Assembly (NCBI GenBank): GCA_964511665.1
Contig: CAZEHA010000013.1
Coordinates: 1 to 64,000 of the forward strand
Length of the DNA stretch: 64,000 nucleotides
Reading direction: 5' to 3'
Source: JAGOEF01 sp964511665
GTDB lineage: Bacteria; Bacteroidota; Bacteroidia; Bacteroidales; ML635J-15
The notes beneath the pieces were generated by a model. The model did not search any database. It worked only from the letters and a program-made list of their open reading frames with translations, and had not been told where the DNA came from. Shown here one piece after another: positions 50,580 to 59,880 of this stretch. The position numbers and the translations under genes were made by a program. Positions within the stretch are counted from its first letter, which is position 1. Each line of letters starts with the position of its first letter.

Positions 50580-52508
50580 TTACTTAGAAATATTGATTTT
50601 ATGGGTCGAAACTTCAGCACCATTCACAACGCGAACCATGTAGGTTCCGTTGGCAAAAGCACTCATGTCGATGGTATTGTTAGCCGATGCATTTTCGATG
50701 CTGGCAACAACTTGTCCCATGATGTTCAATACCTGTACATTGGCACCTTCAACATTGTTGATGTTTACCAAACCGTTGCTGGGGTTCGGATAAATGCTGA
50801 TTCCGCTAGTTGCAACCGACTCAACCGAAACCAAGTCATCATCGATTGTAATAGCGCGGATACCTAAACCACCACGGCTCCAGTTAGAGATATATCTCCA
50901 CTGCATAGCTGATGAACCCTGAAGCAGGTACCACATTTGTCCATACAGACTGCTTTTTACTCTTGGGTCGTAACCAATCCAAATATCGTTGTCGGGGCCA
51001 TTGTAGTAGAATTCTACTGCAAAGAGAACTTCTTTGGCATCGTAACCATCGAGAGTAATCAGACACTGGTCGGAGAAATCGAGTGTTACCCAGGTTCCGA
51101 GATGTTCTTCGGTAATATCGAACAAGGCAGTTGTGGTGAGGTCAACATAATCGGTTTCCGAAAGCAGTTCGATAACATGACCGATGATTGCAGTACCGGG
51201 AGTAGTATTTTGATGAATAAACACTTCCATATTTATAACTTCGGTTTCGTACATGAACATATATTGTGTTCCCATCATTTCACCATCTACACCACCATCG
51301 AGCCATGTGGCCGGACCGGTAGAAGCGGTCATATTGGTAAGGTCGCGGGCAAATGTAACATCGGTTACAAAGAAATAGGTGGTATCGGCGTTGTCGGCTT
51401 CGTTAAAGTCTTCGACACCGTCGGCAAACATATTATATACTACTGTATAAAGCCCTGAAGTAAATCCTTCGGGAAGCATGAATTCAGGAGTCAACAAGTT
51501 GAGGGTATCAACTTCACCGGTAGCAACATCAACGTCTCCTACAACAACTTCATCGTAAATAACTTCTTCTTGCGGGCTGATAATTTTCACGCTGAATTGA
51601 GGTGTAACTGCATTGTTCCCCATGTTTTCGACAATACCGTTGAAAACCATTACCGAAAATTCGCTGGCAAACTGTTCGTTAGGAATCATACCATAATGAG
51701 AACTTACGTGCCAGTATTCATCGTAGTAGCTAAAAAAGTTCATAACGGCTTTCGAAAGTTTCAGGTCGTTGTTCGGGTTGTCAACAATCGAAATATCGTC
51801 AACCTGCCATCCGTAGCCATATCCGCTGATATTGGCTCCGGTTGTTTGCCAACGCAGACGAATAGAAACATTGGCCTGATTCGCAATATATCCGGTAACA
51901 ACTTTTTCGAAAAGAAGAGGGCCATAGGAGTTGCCTTCTACTTCCTCGTTTACTTCTACTTCAGTCCAGGAAGTTCCGCCATCGATTGAAAAATCGATAT
52001 AAGCAAAAGCCTGATTCAGCGCTTTGTAGTTTTGAAACATCGAAAGTTTGGGGTTCATAACACCGGTCATATCGATATTGTCGAATTGAATGTAGGTGTT
52101 GCACACTTGCGGGGTGTTTCCACCAACGCCAAGAAGGTCGCTAATACCGTCAACACCTGCCCAAAGGCCTCCCGAATTAGAATAATCGTGAACATATCTC
52201 CAACCCATGTAGTACCAAAATGGAGGGACAATAACACTTCCACCCTGATAATTGGGATTTGTATAACCCCAATCGGGTGTGGTGTCGGTAACGAACCATG
52301 ATTTTGAACCTTCGAGTTGACCAAATGTCCACACCGGTTCTTCTTCGTCGAAAGTAACCAACCAGATCACGTCGCCTTCAGCTTTTACCGAAGGTTTTTG
52401 AATTGTTTGCCTTTCTTTTTCTTTCATGGGGGCAAACAGTTCGGTTGTTTGCGCAAACCCGAAGGAAGCTAAAAGCATCATGCTCAATAAAATTGTAATT
52501 TTTCTCAT
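50580..52508 (-). CDS. secreted T9SS cargo protein of unknown function
   Basis: 642 residues. Signal peptide 1-19 (ILLSMMLLASFGFAQ). Residues about 45-250 resemble a jelly-roll/MAM-like domain (AYIDFSIDGGTSWTEVEV, VSIRLRWQTTGANISGYGYGWQVDDISI is the usual ‘WxxDDIxI’ ending). The middle holds CARDB-like Ig domains (VEDFNEADNADTTYF). A textbook type A sorting domain ends the protein (ISIYPNPSNGLVNI, YMVRVVNG, HKINISK). No catalytic motif is visible, so an adhesin or structural role is possible. Single-gene unit with strong promoter and terminator. Confidence 0.88.
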   Translation of the reverse strand: MRKITILLSMMLLASFGFAQTTELFAPMKEKERQTIQKPSVKAEGDVIWLVTFDEEEPVWTFGQLEGSKSWFVTDTTPDWGYTNPNYQGGSVIVPPFWYYMGWRYVHDYSNSGGLWAGVDGISDLLGVGGNTPQVCNTYIQFDNIDMTGVMNPKLSMFQNYKALNQAFAYIDFSIDGGTSWTEVEVNEEVEGNSYGPLLFEKVVTGYIANQANVSIRLRWQTTGANISGYGYGWQVDDISIVDNPNNDLKLSKAVMNFFSYYDEYWHVSSHYGMIPNEQFASEFSVMVFNGIVENMGNNAVTPQFSVKIISPQEEVIYDEVVVGDVDVATGEVDTLNLLTPEFMLPEGFTSGLYTVVYNMFADGVEDFNEADNADTTYFFVTDVTFARDLTNMTASTGPATWLDGGVDGEMMGTQYMFMYETEVINMEVFIHQNTTPGTAIIGHVIELLSETDYVDLTTTALFDITEEHLGTWVTLDFSDQCLITLDGYDAKEVLFAVEFYYNGPDNDIWIGYDPRVKSSLYGQMWYLLQGSSAMQWRYISNWSRGGLGIRAITIDDDLVSVESVATSGISIYPNPSNGLVNINNVEGANVQVLNIMGQVVASIENASANNTIDMSAFANGTYMVRVVNGAEVSTHKINISK

Positions 52509-52550
52509 AACTTATTTGTTTTTAATTAATAAATGGTTTTCATATGCATG

Positions 52551-52583
52551 CAAATATAATGTAAAGTTTTTATTTTGTGCAAA
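52551..52583 (-). promoter_or_regulatory. promoter of the T9SS cargo gene
   Basis: On the minus strand TTTG (52580-52583), a 21-bp spacer and TATATTTG (52551-52558) fit the consensus. Predicted start near 52546 gives a leader of about 38 nt. Confidence 0.72.
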
Positions 52584-52588
52584 TAAAA

Positions 52589-53332
52589 TTACTCTCTCTT
52601 TTTCCATAACAACAAATGCTTCACAAAGGTTGCATAAGCCGAAATTTTTGCGATAATATATCCCCTGTAGCCATCGAGAAAACCTAATTTAATGACATAT
52701 ACCGAAAGAAATTTAAAACAAGGGGCCAGTATAATGGCTGCAAGCCCTGAGCTTTTGCCTTGCTGTGCCAGTTCATTGGCTTTCATGGTGCTAAAAGTAA
52801 GCGACTGCTTAATGTGTTCATCAATGGTATAGTATGAATAATGCAGCAAATCGCCTTCAATGGGCAAATGTTTCACAGGGTGGTGAAACACAGGTTTTTC
52901 ATGTATCAGCCCCTGCCAATGAGCAAAATGCCTATTCCAAATTCTTTCTTTTTTATCGGGATACCATCCGCAAAAACGAATAAATCTATTGCAATAATTA
53001 GTTCGGCGGCTTATAAAATACGACTCGCCCGGTTCAGGCTCAACTGCATTTTTCAACGATTTGGCCAATGTGTCGGAAACAGCTTCGTCGGCATCAATCG
53101 AGAATATGATGTCGTATTTGGCCAAACTGTTTGCGTAGTTTTTTTGGTCGGAATAGCCTGTGAATTCTCGTTGGTAGAATCGCGCTGCAAATCGCTTACA
53201 AATCTCGGGTGTGGCATCGGTAGAGTATGAATCAACAACCACAATGTCGTCGGTTAAATGCTGTAGCGACAGCAGGCATCTTTCAATGTTTCGTTCTTCG
53301 TTGAAGGTAATAATAATTGCCGAGAATTTCAT
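52589..53332 (-). CDS. glycosyltransferase family 2 (LPS core WaaE/KdtX-like)
   Basis: 247 residues. GT-A fold: SAIIITFNEERNIERCLLSL, VVDSYSTDAT, SIDADEAVSD (DxD), and the family segment RIWNRHFAHWQGLIHEKPVF, typical of WaaE/KdtX-like beta-1,4-glucosyltransferases. It likely adds a sugar in lipopolysaccharide core or another cell-surface glycan; the C-terminal hydrophobic stretch suggests membrane association. Last gene of the tdk-murF/alr-GT2 unit, 25 nt after the fusion gene. Confidence 0.9.
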   Translation of the reverse strand: MKFSAIIITFNEERNIERCLLSLQHLTDDIVVVDSYSTDATPEICKRFAARFYQREFTGYSDQKNYANSLAKYDIIFSIDADEAVSDTLAKSLKNAVEPEPGESYFISRRTNYCNRFIRFCGWYPDKKERIWNRHFAHWQGLIHEKPVFHHPVKHLPIEGDLLHYSYYTIDEHIKQSLTFSTMKANELAQQGKSSGLAAIILAPCFKFLSVYVIKLGFLDGYRGYIIAKISAYATFVKHLLLWKKRE

Positions 53333-53357
53333 ATTGTAGTCATTTATCGAAGAAGCA

Positions 53358-55799
53358 TCAATCGGAATAGTACACTCTTTTTACGCGCTGTGGAATGGCA
53401 GTGAGCACTTCGTAGGAGATAGTTTGCAACACTTTGGCCATTTGGCTTACCGGCAATTCGGGGCCAAAAACCACTACTTCGTCTCCCCTGCCCGCTTCTA
53501 TATCGGTGATATCAATCATACACATATCCATGCAAATATCGCCTACAATAGGGGCCAACTTTCCATTTACCAAAACACTCCAATTGCCATTTCCCAATTT
53601 ACGGTTTAAACCATCGGCATAACCTAGCGGTATGGTGGCAACAATAGAATCGCGACTAAGAACAGTGCTGCGGTTATACCCAATGCTATTGCCTGCTTTA
53701 AGCGCAATTGTTCTGATTATTTTTGTTTTTAACCTGCCGGCATGTTGCAATTTGTCGGTTTCGGTGGCCAGACCGTAGAGTCCAATGCCTATGCGCACCA
53801 TGTTGAAGCAATATTGTGGAAAACGCAATACTCCATCGCTGTTAAGCACATGACGCAAACTGTGTGAATCGGCAATAGAACCGGCCATATCGGTAAACAA
53901 GGCTACCTGCCGGTGAGTGAAATCATCGTGTTTTGAATTGCCGGTACCAACCAGATGGGTAAAAACTGAACGGATTTCGAGAATTGGATGGTTTTTAAGA
54001 TATGTATGCAACAAGTCTATTTCATCGGCAACAAAACCCAGGCGATGCATGCCGGTATCGAGTTTAATATGTACCGGATAGTTTCTGTGGCCCGACAATT
54101 CGATAGCTTTGGTTACCGAATACAGCAGTCCGAATGAGTATATTTCGGGTTCAAGCCCGAATTCAATCATTTGTTCGATATCGTGCAATTGCGGACTCAT
54201 AACCATGATTGGTGTGGTAATGCCTGCCCTGCGTAAATCTACACCTTCGTCGGTGTAGGCAACGGCCAGATAATCAACTTTTAAATACTGAAGAAATTCA
54301 GCAATTTCGTAATATCCGCTTCCATACGAAAATGCCTTTACCATTACCATGGTTTTCACCTTATTACCTGCTTTTTGCCGAAAATAATTCAGATTGGCTT
54401 CAATAGCATTCAAATGTATTTCGAGAACGGTTTCGTGGTTTTGTTTCTGAAGTAATTTCACAATGCTTTCGAACCTGAAGCTGCGTGCACCCTTAACAAG
54501 TATAACACTATCGCGCAAGCTATTCAGTATTTTGCTGTGGATTAATCCGGTGGTGTCGATAAAAAAACTTGATTCTATATTGAACAAATTTTTGTAATCG
54601 GAGATCTGTTCTCCTACCCCAAAAACATAATCTACCTTTCGGGCATGAAGCATTTCGGCAATTTTTGCATAAAGCACTGCCGCAGGGTGGTCGCTTTGTT
54701 CGATATCGCTGAGAATAACCACTTTCTTTTTTTCGCCTGCATGAAGAACCAAATTGTCGAGGGCTATTTCGAGCGAGTTAACATCGAGACTGTAAGAATC
54801 GTTAATAATTTTACATTGCCTCAGGCCGTCGAGGGTTTCGAAACGCATGGCTACCGGAGGTAATGTTGAAAACAAGTTTCCGATGCTGTTGATGTCGATA
54901 TGAAACGCCAGGCATGCAGCCGCACAAGTACAGGCATTTTCGATTGAGGCTTTGTCGGTATATGGCACAGTGAGAGAAAAGATGTTGTTCTTGTATCGAA
55001 AGCAAAGTGTAGTTGCGTCGTCCAACGATTCTTGTATATGAACATGAATGTTACCACTGCCGTCGAAAGACCAGGAATACTGTTCGGCTTTGTTTATTTT
55101 CGAAAATTCTTCAAGCACAGTTTTATCATCGGAACAAAACACCACTTTTCCGCAATCGGCAAAAAGTAATGCTTTTTCGTGAAGCTTATGCTTCATGGTA
55201 TCGAAAAACTGTTGATGTGCGTTGCCTAGATTGGTGAAGATGCCAATGTTGGGCTTAATTATTTTTTCGAGTGCCTGCATTTCGCCCGGCATTGATATTC
55301 CGGCTTCAATAAGAGCCAGTTCATGAAAAGGCTCAGCCTGCCACACCGATAGAGGAACTCCTATTTGTGAATTATAACTTTTGGGGCTTTTAACAGTTCT
55401 GTAAATGCCCGATACCAAATAACTGAGCCATTCTTTCACTATGGTTTTTCCGTTACTACCGGTAATAGCTACAACAGGAATACCTAATGAACTACGGTGC
55501 ATTGCCGCCACGTCTTGCAATGCCTTAACAACATCATCAACAATAATATACGAAATGTGTTCGGTATCGGCACAATAGTTTTGGTCGGAAACAACAAAAG
55601 CCTTTACACCCTTTTCTATAAGCGAAGCTATATATGTGTGTCCGTCGTGGTTTTTCCCGCGAATGGCAAAGAACAGCAGCTTGCGGGTTTCGAATATGCT
55701 GCGGCTATCGGTAGATAGTTTTTCGACAGTGATTGATGGATTGCCCAGCAGCTTTGCTCCCAGCATTTTACCGATATGTCCGATAGAGTACTCTGGCAT
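53358..55799 (-). CDS. MurF-Alr fusion: UDP-MurNAc-tripeptide:D-Ala-D-Ala ligase / alanine racemase
   Basis: Start at ATG 55799 (MPEYSIGHIGKML); 813 residues. MurF half (1 to about 455): STDSRSIF, RGKNHDGHTYI, P-loop AITGSNGKT, LGNAHQQFF; it adds D-Ala-D-Ala to the peptidoglycan precursor. Alr half (about 460-813): PLP Lys in VKAFSYGSGY (usual VKANAYGHG, so a variant), HIKLDTGMHRLGF, RIGIGLYG, catalytic Tyr in SIGYNRS, PLGYADGLNR and DICMDMCMIDIT. The fusion is typical of Bacteroidota and joins D-Ala supply to its use. The start lies 1 nt after the tdk stop. Confidence 0.95.
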   Translation of the reverse strand: MPEYSIGHIGKMLGAKLLGNPSITVEKLSTDSRSIFETRKLLFFAIRGKNHDGHTYIASLIEKGVKAFVVSDQNYCADTEHISYIIVDDVVKALQDVAAMHRSSLGIPVVAITGSNGKTIVKEWLSYLVSGIYRTVKSPKSYNSQIGVPLSVWQAEPFHELALIEAGISMPGEMQALEKIIKPNIGIFTNLGNAHQQFFDTMKHKLHEKALLFADCGKVVFCSDDKTVLEEFSKINKAEQYSWSFDGSGNIHVHIQESLDDATTLCFRYKNNIFSLTVPYTDKASIENACTCAAACLAFHIDINSIGNLFSTLPPVAMRFETLDGLRQCKIINDSYSLDVNSLEIALDNLVLHAGEKKKVVILSDIEQSDHPAAVLYAKIAEMLHARKVDYVFGVGEQISDYKNLFNIESSFFIDTTGLIHSKILNSLRDSVILVKGARSFRFESIVKLLQKQNHETVLEIHLNAIEANLNYFRQKAGNKVKTMVMVKAFSYGSGYYEIAEFLQYLKVDYLAVAYTDEGVDLRRAGITTPIMVMSPQLHDIEQMIEFGLEPEIYSFGLLYSVTKAIELSGHRNYPVHIKLDTGMHRLGFVADEIDLLHTYLKNHPILEIRSVFTHLVGTGNSKHDDFTHRQVALFTDMAGSIADSHSLRHVLNSDGVLRFPQYCFNMVRIGIGLYGLATETDKLQHAGRLKTKIIRTIALKAGNSIGYNRSTVLSRDSIVATIPLGYADGLNRKLGNGNWSVLVNGKLAPIVGDICMDMCMIDITDIEAGRGDEVVVFGPELPVSQMAKVLQTISYEVLTAIPQRVKRVYYSD

Positions 55800-55800
55800 C

Positions 55801-56382
55801 TCAGCTTTTCTTTTGGGCTTCGTTGTAGCATTTACGACACAAGGGCATATAGGCATCGGTTTCGCCGAGCAACACCAGGTTCTCCGACTCACTCATTCTG
55901 TAGGAGTTTTGTGCCAGATCGCCACATCTCAAGCAAATTGCATGCACTTTGGTAACATATTCGGCTATAGCCATCAATGCAGGCATTGGACCAAAAGGAC
56001 GCCCCAGAAAATCCATATCGAGACCGGCCACAATTACTCTTATTCCTCTGTTGGCAAGCTCGTTGCACACTTCGGGTAAGGCATTGTCGAAAAATTGTGC
56101 TTCGTCGATACCCACCACATCAACTTCGCCGGCCAGAAGCAGAATATTCGACGACACACTTACGGGAGTTGATGGAAAAGCATTGTCGTCGTGAGAAACA
56201 ACTTCTATTTCGGAATATCGGGTATCGACCCCCGGTTTAAATATCTCGATTCGCTGCTTCGCATATTTCGCACGGCGTAACCTGCGTAACAACTCCTCGG
56301 TTTTGCCCGAAAACATCGATCCGGCAATCACTTCGATCCATCCTTTCGTATTTTGTTCATATCCCGGCCGTTCCAAAAACAT
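55801..56382 (-). CDS. tdk: thymidine kinase
   Basis: 193 residues of the type II (TK1-like) family. P-loop GSMFSGKTEELLRR, VVGIDEAQFFDN (Walker B with catalytic Glu), AGLDMDFLGRPF lasso region start, and zinc Cys pairs CLRC and CRKC. It phosphorylates thymidine for salvage. First gene of the minus-strand unit; a TACATTTG -7 box on that strand lies at 56424-56431 but without a well-spaced -33. Confidence 0.96.
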   Translation of the reverse strand: MFLERPGYEQNTKGWIEVIAGSMFSGKTEELLRRLRRAKYAKQRIEIFKPGVDTRYSEIEVVSHDDNAFPSTPVSVSSNILLLAGEVDVVGIDEAQFFDNALPEVCNELANRGIRVIVAGLDMDFLGRPFGPMPALMAIAEYVTKVHAICLRCGDLAQNSYRMSESENLVLLGETDAYMPLCRKCYNEAQKKS

Positions 56383-56459
56383 ATTGCTTCAATAAAATTT
56401 ATATTTTTGTCGTTCTGATATCACAAATGTAGAAAAAAACCTTTTGACAGATTAACAAG

Positions 56460-57179
56460 ATGAAAAAATTAAGTACAAAAACCGACGAAATCAGGGCTAG
56501 CATAAGCCGAATTGAAGCCAATGGCGCACAACGTATCGATATTGACCTGTGTATGCAACAAATAAGAGAACTGTATGAAATGCTGTTGCAACTTCAAAAC
56601 AATCAGGTTATTACTGTTGCGAAACCAGTCGATACGCAACCGGCACGCAAAAACGAAGAAATTTTAGAATTTGACCGGCCAATTATTGAATCACAAGATG
56701 CGAAAATTGAAAAAAATGCTGCCGAAGAAATAATACCTGTTGCTGAACCCGTGAAACCTGTTGAAAAAGCTGCACAGGTAAAACCAAAAGCAGAACCCGA
56801 AAAAACACAACAACAATCATTGTTTAACGGCTACACCGACACAGATGTAAAAACACTGGGAGAACAACTTGGCGAAAACAAAACATCGCTTAACGACATT
56901 CTGGCTTTAAAAGCAACACAGCACGATGTGGCATCAAAATTAACAGCCAAGCCCATTACCGATATTAAAGCGGCCATAGGTGTGGGCGACCGCTTCTTGT
57001 TTATCAGAGAATTGTTCGATGGCGATAATGATGTGTTTAACAAAACAGTAGATCATCTCAATGGTCTTGATAGTGAAAACGAAGCAATGACTTACATAAA
57101 CAACAACTTTAAATGGAATGCCGATAGTGCTACTGTTAAGCATTTTATAGGCATTGTACAACGTCGTTATGTTAAATAA
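56460..57179 (+). CDS. conserved hypothetical protein with coiled-coil N-terminus and helical C-terminal domain
   Basis: 239 residues, soluble. Residues 1-50 form a helical start (ASISRIEANGAQRIDIDLCM, LYEMLLQLQNN), 55-120 a low-complexity Pro/Lys/Glu linker (EPVKPVEKAAQVKPKAEPEK), and 150-239 a compact helical domain (KPITDIKAAIGVGDRFLFIR, ELFDGDNDVFNKTVDHLNGL) that I recognise as common in Bacteroidota without a known role. Divergent from tdk; 7 nt upstream of the M28 peptidase start. Confidence 0.75.
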   Translation: MKKLSTKTDEIRASISRIEANGAQRIDIDLCMQQIRELYEMLLQLQNNQVITVAKPVDTQPARKNEEILEFDRPIIESQDAKIEKNAAEEIIPVAEPVKPVEKAAQVKPKAEPEKTQQQSLFNGYTDTDVKTLGEQLGENKTSLNDILALKATQHDVASKLTAKPITDIKAAIGVGDRFLFIRELFDGDNDVFNKTVDHLNGLDSENEAMTYINNNFKWNADSATVKHFIGIVQRRYVK

Positions 57180-57186
57180 TTTTTCG

Positions 57187-58458
57187 ATGAAAAAAATATT
57201 AATAAGTATCGCATTTGTATTCCTTGTATTGCATGCATCAGGCCAAGACACTGCCTATGTTCGAAAGCAAATTAGCCTGTTGAGCAGTGAGAAGTATCAT
57301 GGCAGAGGATATGTTTCGAAAGGTGTTAACAAAGCTGCCCGACATCTTGCCGAGGAAATGAAATCGATTGGTTTGCAAAGTTTCGATGATAATTATTTTC
57401 AACAGCTTTCGTTCCCGATAAACAGTTTTCCGCGAAATATTGATGTTGAAATTGATGGAAAAAAGATGAAGGCCGGAGAAGATTTTTTAATAGACCCTGC
57501 ATGCCCTGCTGTTAATAAAGAATACGACATAGTGGTGTTCGATTCAATAAGCTTGAGCGACACATTGCGTTTTATTACCAAAGCAGCCTTGATGAATGTA
57601 AGCGACAAAATGGTGGTGATAGATTTTTCGTTTTTGGAAAGCAGCGACGTAAGATGGTTCTACATTCATCTCATGCGCTTCAACTATCTTAAGGCTGCCG
57701 GCTACATTGAACTGAGCGACAAGCATCAGGCATGGGCAGCGCGCACCTATCAGTCGGAAATACCCGGTATTAAGATGAAGAAGCAAGCGTTCAATCAAAA
57801 TGCTTCAAAAATCAAAATTACTGCAAAACCAAAGTTTATTAAAGAGTTTTCAACCGAAAATGTAATTGGTTACATTCCCGGGTCGAGCGACGAATATGTA
57901 GTGTTCTGTGCGCATTACGACCATTTGGGAAGAATGGGTAAAAACGTATATATCCCGGGTGCCAACGACAATGCCAGTGGTACGGCTACTGTGCTCGATC
58001 TTGCCCGATATTACAAGAAAAACCCATCAAAATACAATATGGTGTTTATGCTTTTTACAGGAGAAGAAGCCGGACTTTTCGGCAGCCTGCATTATGCCAA
58101 CAATCCGTATTTCCCGCTCGAGAAAATTAAATTTGTGATTAATTTCGACATGGTTGGCACCGGAGAGAAAGGTGCTGCCATTGTGAATGGTCAGGCAGAA
58201 GGTTACGAGAAAATTGCAGAAACCTTTCAAGCGATTAATGTGCACAATGAGTATTTCACCGATTTAAAACTGCGCGGAGAATCGAAAAACAGCGACCACT
58301 ACCCTTTTCATGCCAAAGGAGTAAAAGCTGTGTTTTTCTACACCATGGGCGCCGACACCTTTTATCATAGTCCGAAGGATGTTGTTTCGAATCTTACGCT
58401 TACCGGTTATATTCCTTTGTTTAAGCTGGTAACCGATTTTGTTTCGCAATATGAGTAA
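57187..58458 (+). CDS. exported M28 family metallopeptidase
   Basis: Start at ATG 57187 giving a signal peptide (MKKILISIAFVFLVLHASG); 423 residues. A PA-like region (about 100-220) is inserted before the catalytic domain. Zinc motifs: CAHYDHLG, ANDNASGTATVLDLA, FTGEEAGLFGS, INFDMVG and KNSDHYPFHAKG, complete for two-zinc M28 aminopeptidases. Likely periplasmic or secreted peptide degradation. The stop overlaps the rsmI start by 8 nt, so translation is coupled. Confidence 0.93.
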   Translation: MKKILISIAFVFLVLHASGQDTAYVRKQISLLSSEKYHGRGYVSKGVNKAARHLAEEMKSIGLQSFDDNYFQQLSFPINSFPRNIDVEIDGKKMKAGEDFLIDPACPAVNKEYDIVVFDSISLSDTLRFITKAALMNVSDKMVVIDFSFLESSDVRWFYIHLMRFNYLKAAGYIELSDKHQAWAARTYQSEIPGIKMKKQAFNQNASKIKITAKPKFIKEFSTENVIGYIPGSSDEYVVFCAHYDHLGRMGKNVYIPGANDNASGTATVLDLARYYKKNPSKYNMVFMLFTGEEAGLFGSLHYANNPYFPLEKIKFVINFDMVGTGEKGAAIVNGQAEGYEKIAETFQAINVHNEYFTDLKLRGESKNSDHYPFHAKGVKAVFFYTMGADTFYHSPKDVVSNLTLTGYIPLFKLVTDFVSQYE

Positions 58459-59122
58459 ACTCTATTTGGTACCCACCCCTATCGGCAACCTGGGCGACAT
58501 GACTTTCAGGGCAGTTGAGGTATTGAAACATGTTGACTTGGTGCTGGCCGAAGATACCCGTAAAACCGGAATTTTACTGAAGCACTATGGCATAGCAACA
58601 CGAATGCTATCGCACCACAAATTCAACGAGCATCAGTATTCCGAAGCAATTTGCAAACGTATTTTAGCCGGAGAAAGCATGGCACTGGTTAGCGATGCCG
58701 GCACACCGTCGATATCCGATCCCGGCTTTTTGTTGGTAAGGCAATGCATTGAGCGCGGCATCGAGGTTGAATGTTTGCCCGGCTCCACAGCCCTAATCCC
58801 TGCCCTGGTGCAATCGGGTTTCCCGAGCGATCGCTTTGTGTTCGAAGGCTTTCTGCCGGTAAAAAAAGGACGCCAAACCCGTCTCGAATTGTTGAAGCTC
58901 GAAACCCGCACTATTGTTTTTTATGAATCGCCACACCGGCTTCTCAAAACCCTGAATCAGTTTGCCGAAGTATTCGGAAGCGAGCGACAAATGGCTGTGT
59001 GCCGCGAACTCAGTAAGCTGTTTGAAGAAACTGTGAGAGGAAATGCATCAGAACTCATAGGCCACTTCGAAAACAAAAGCATTAAAGGCGAAATAGTTAT
59101 AGTGGTTTCGGCAGTAGTGTAG
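58451..59122 (+). CDS. rsmI: 16S rRNA (cytidine(1402)-2'-O)-methyltransferase
   Basis: Start at ATG 58451 (MSKLYLVPTPIGNLGDMTFR); 223 residues, shorter than E. coli RsmI (286) because the C-terminal domain is absent. Signatures: AEDTRKTGILLKHYGI, ALVSDAGTPSISDPGFLLVR, PGSTALIPALVQSGFPSDRF and FYESPHRL. It methylates C1402 in the ribosomal decoding centre. Co-transcribed with the M28 peptidase. Confidence 0.95.
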   Translation: MSKLYLVPTPIGNLGDMTFRAVEVLKHVDLVLAEDTRKTGILLKHYGIATRMLSHHKFNEHQYSEAICKRILAGESMALVSDAGTPSISDPGFLLVRQCIERGIEVECLPGSTALIPALVQSGFPSDRFVFEGFLPVKKGRQTRLELLKLETRTIVFYESPHRLLKTLNQFAEVFGSERQMAVCRELSKLFEETVRGNASELIGHFENKSIKGEIVIVVSAVV

Positions 59123-59161
59123 CTGCAAATCTGTTTTTGGAAAAAAATAAGCCAAACATAT

Positions 59162-59848
59162 TTAATACACCAAATACGAAATTCCCCATACATCATCCAT
59201 TACGCCCGAAGGGCTTTGTATCTTAAAATCAGAGAAAGTAAACACATCGCCCGGTTTCACTGTGTTTCTTATGAGCTCTACTATTTGTGGATCGTTGGAT
59301 AACTTATTACCCTCAATTTTTGTCTTTTGAGGAACTCCGCCCGGGATATTTATTACAACACAAAAACTTATTACTTTATACCCCTGATTAATTTCGAATG
59401 GGAATGATTTATTGGGGCTAGCCACAATTTCGGTGTTTATCAACTGATCGATAGTTGCCTTGCCACCCGAAACAATGTTACCAAGACGTAATACCGGCGG
59501 AGGAACCAATTTTACTCTAAAAGCCTCTCTCCCCAGTTCCTTGCCCTTTTTCGAAATCACAATATTTACCACCGTAGTTCCCTGCACTATATTATATATA
59601 ATATACTGCCCCGGATTACCGACTTTTTTAATCGAAGCGCCTTCGGCTACTACATCAAATTTATCGGGTTTAAGCGACGACACAGCAATTGTTACCGGAT
59701 TTTCGAGGCCAACATAAACCACATTCATTTTAACAGCTGCCACTGCAAATGCCGGTTTCTCTTTCGTCTCATTTTTGTTATTCTGAGCCACAATAATATT
59801 GCTTACTAACAGAAAAACCATAATAAGAATGCTAATCACTTTTTTCAT
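59162..59848 (-). CDS. stand-alone GldM C-terminal-domain-like exported protein (copy 2)
   Basis: Start at ATG 59848, giving a signal peptide (MKKVISILIMVFLLVSNIIVA); 228 residues. AAVKMNVVYVGLENPVTIAV matches the GldM pattern ‘NVLYxGxxNPIxVxxpG’; after VPPPV comes a second domain with GGKATIDQLINTEIVAS and ending DDVWGISYLVY, like the GldM C-terminal domain. The membrane helix and first two GldM domains are missing. It follows a paralog by 32 nt. Role possibly in T9SS or gliding-type envelope complexes, inference only. Confidence 0.75.
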   Translation of the reverse strand: MKKVISILIMVFLLVSNIIVAQNNKNETKEKPAFAVAAVKMNVVYVGLENPVTIAVSSLKPDKFDVVAEGASIKKVGNPGQYIIYNIVQGTTVVNIVISKKGKELGREAFRVKLVPPPVLRLGNIVSGGKATIDQLINTEIVASPNKSFPFEINQGYKVISFCVVINIPGGVPQKTKIEGNKLSNDPQIVELIRNTVKPGDVFTFSDFKIQSPSGVMDDVWGISYLVY

Positions 59849-59880
59849 ATCTGTAATTCTTTTAATTTTTATCATACTCT

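Noticed and set aside
55800..55892. N-terminal extension of the MurF-Alr fusion
   Set aside because: It overlaps the tdk reading frame; the MurF fold begins at ATG 55799, one base after the tdk stop.
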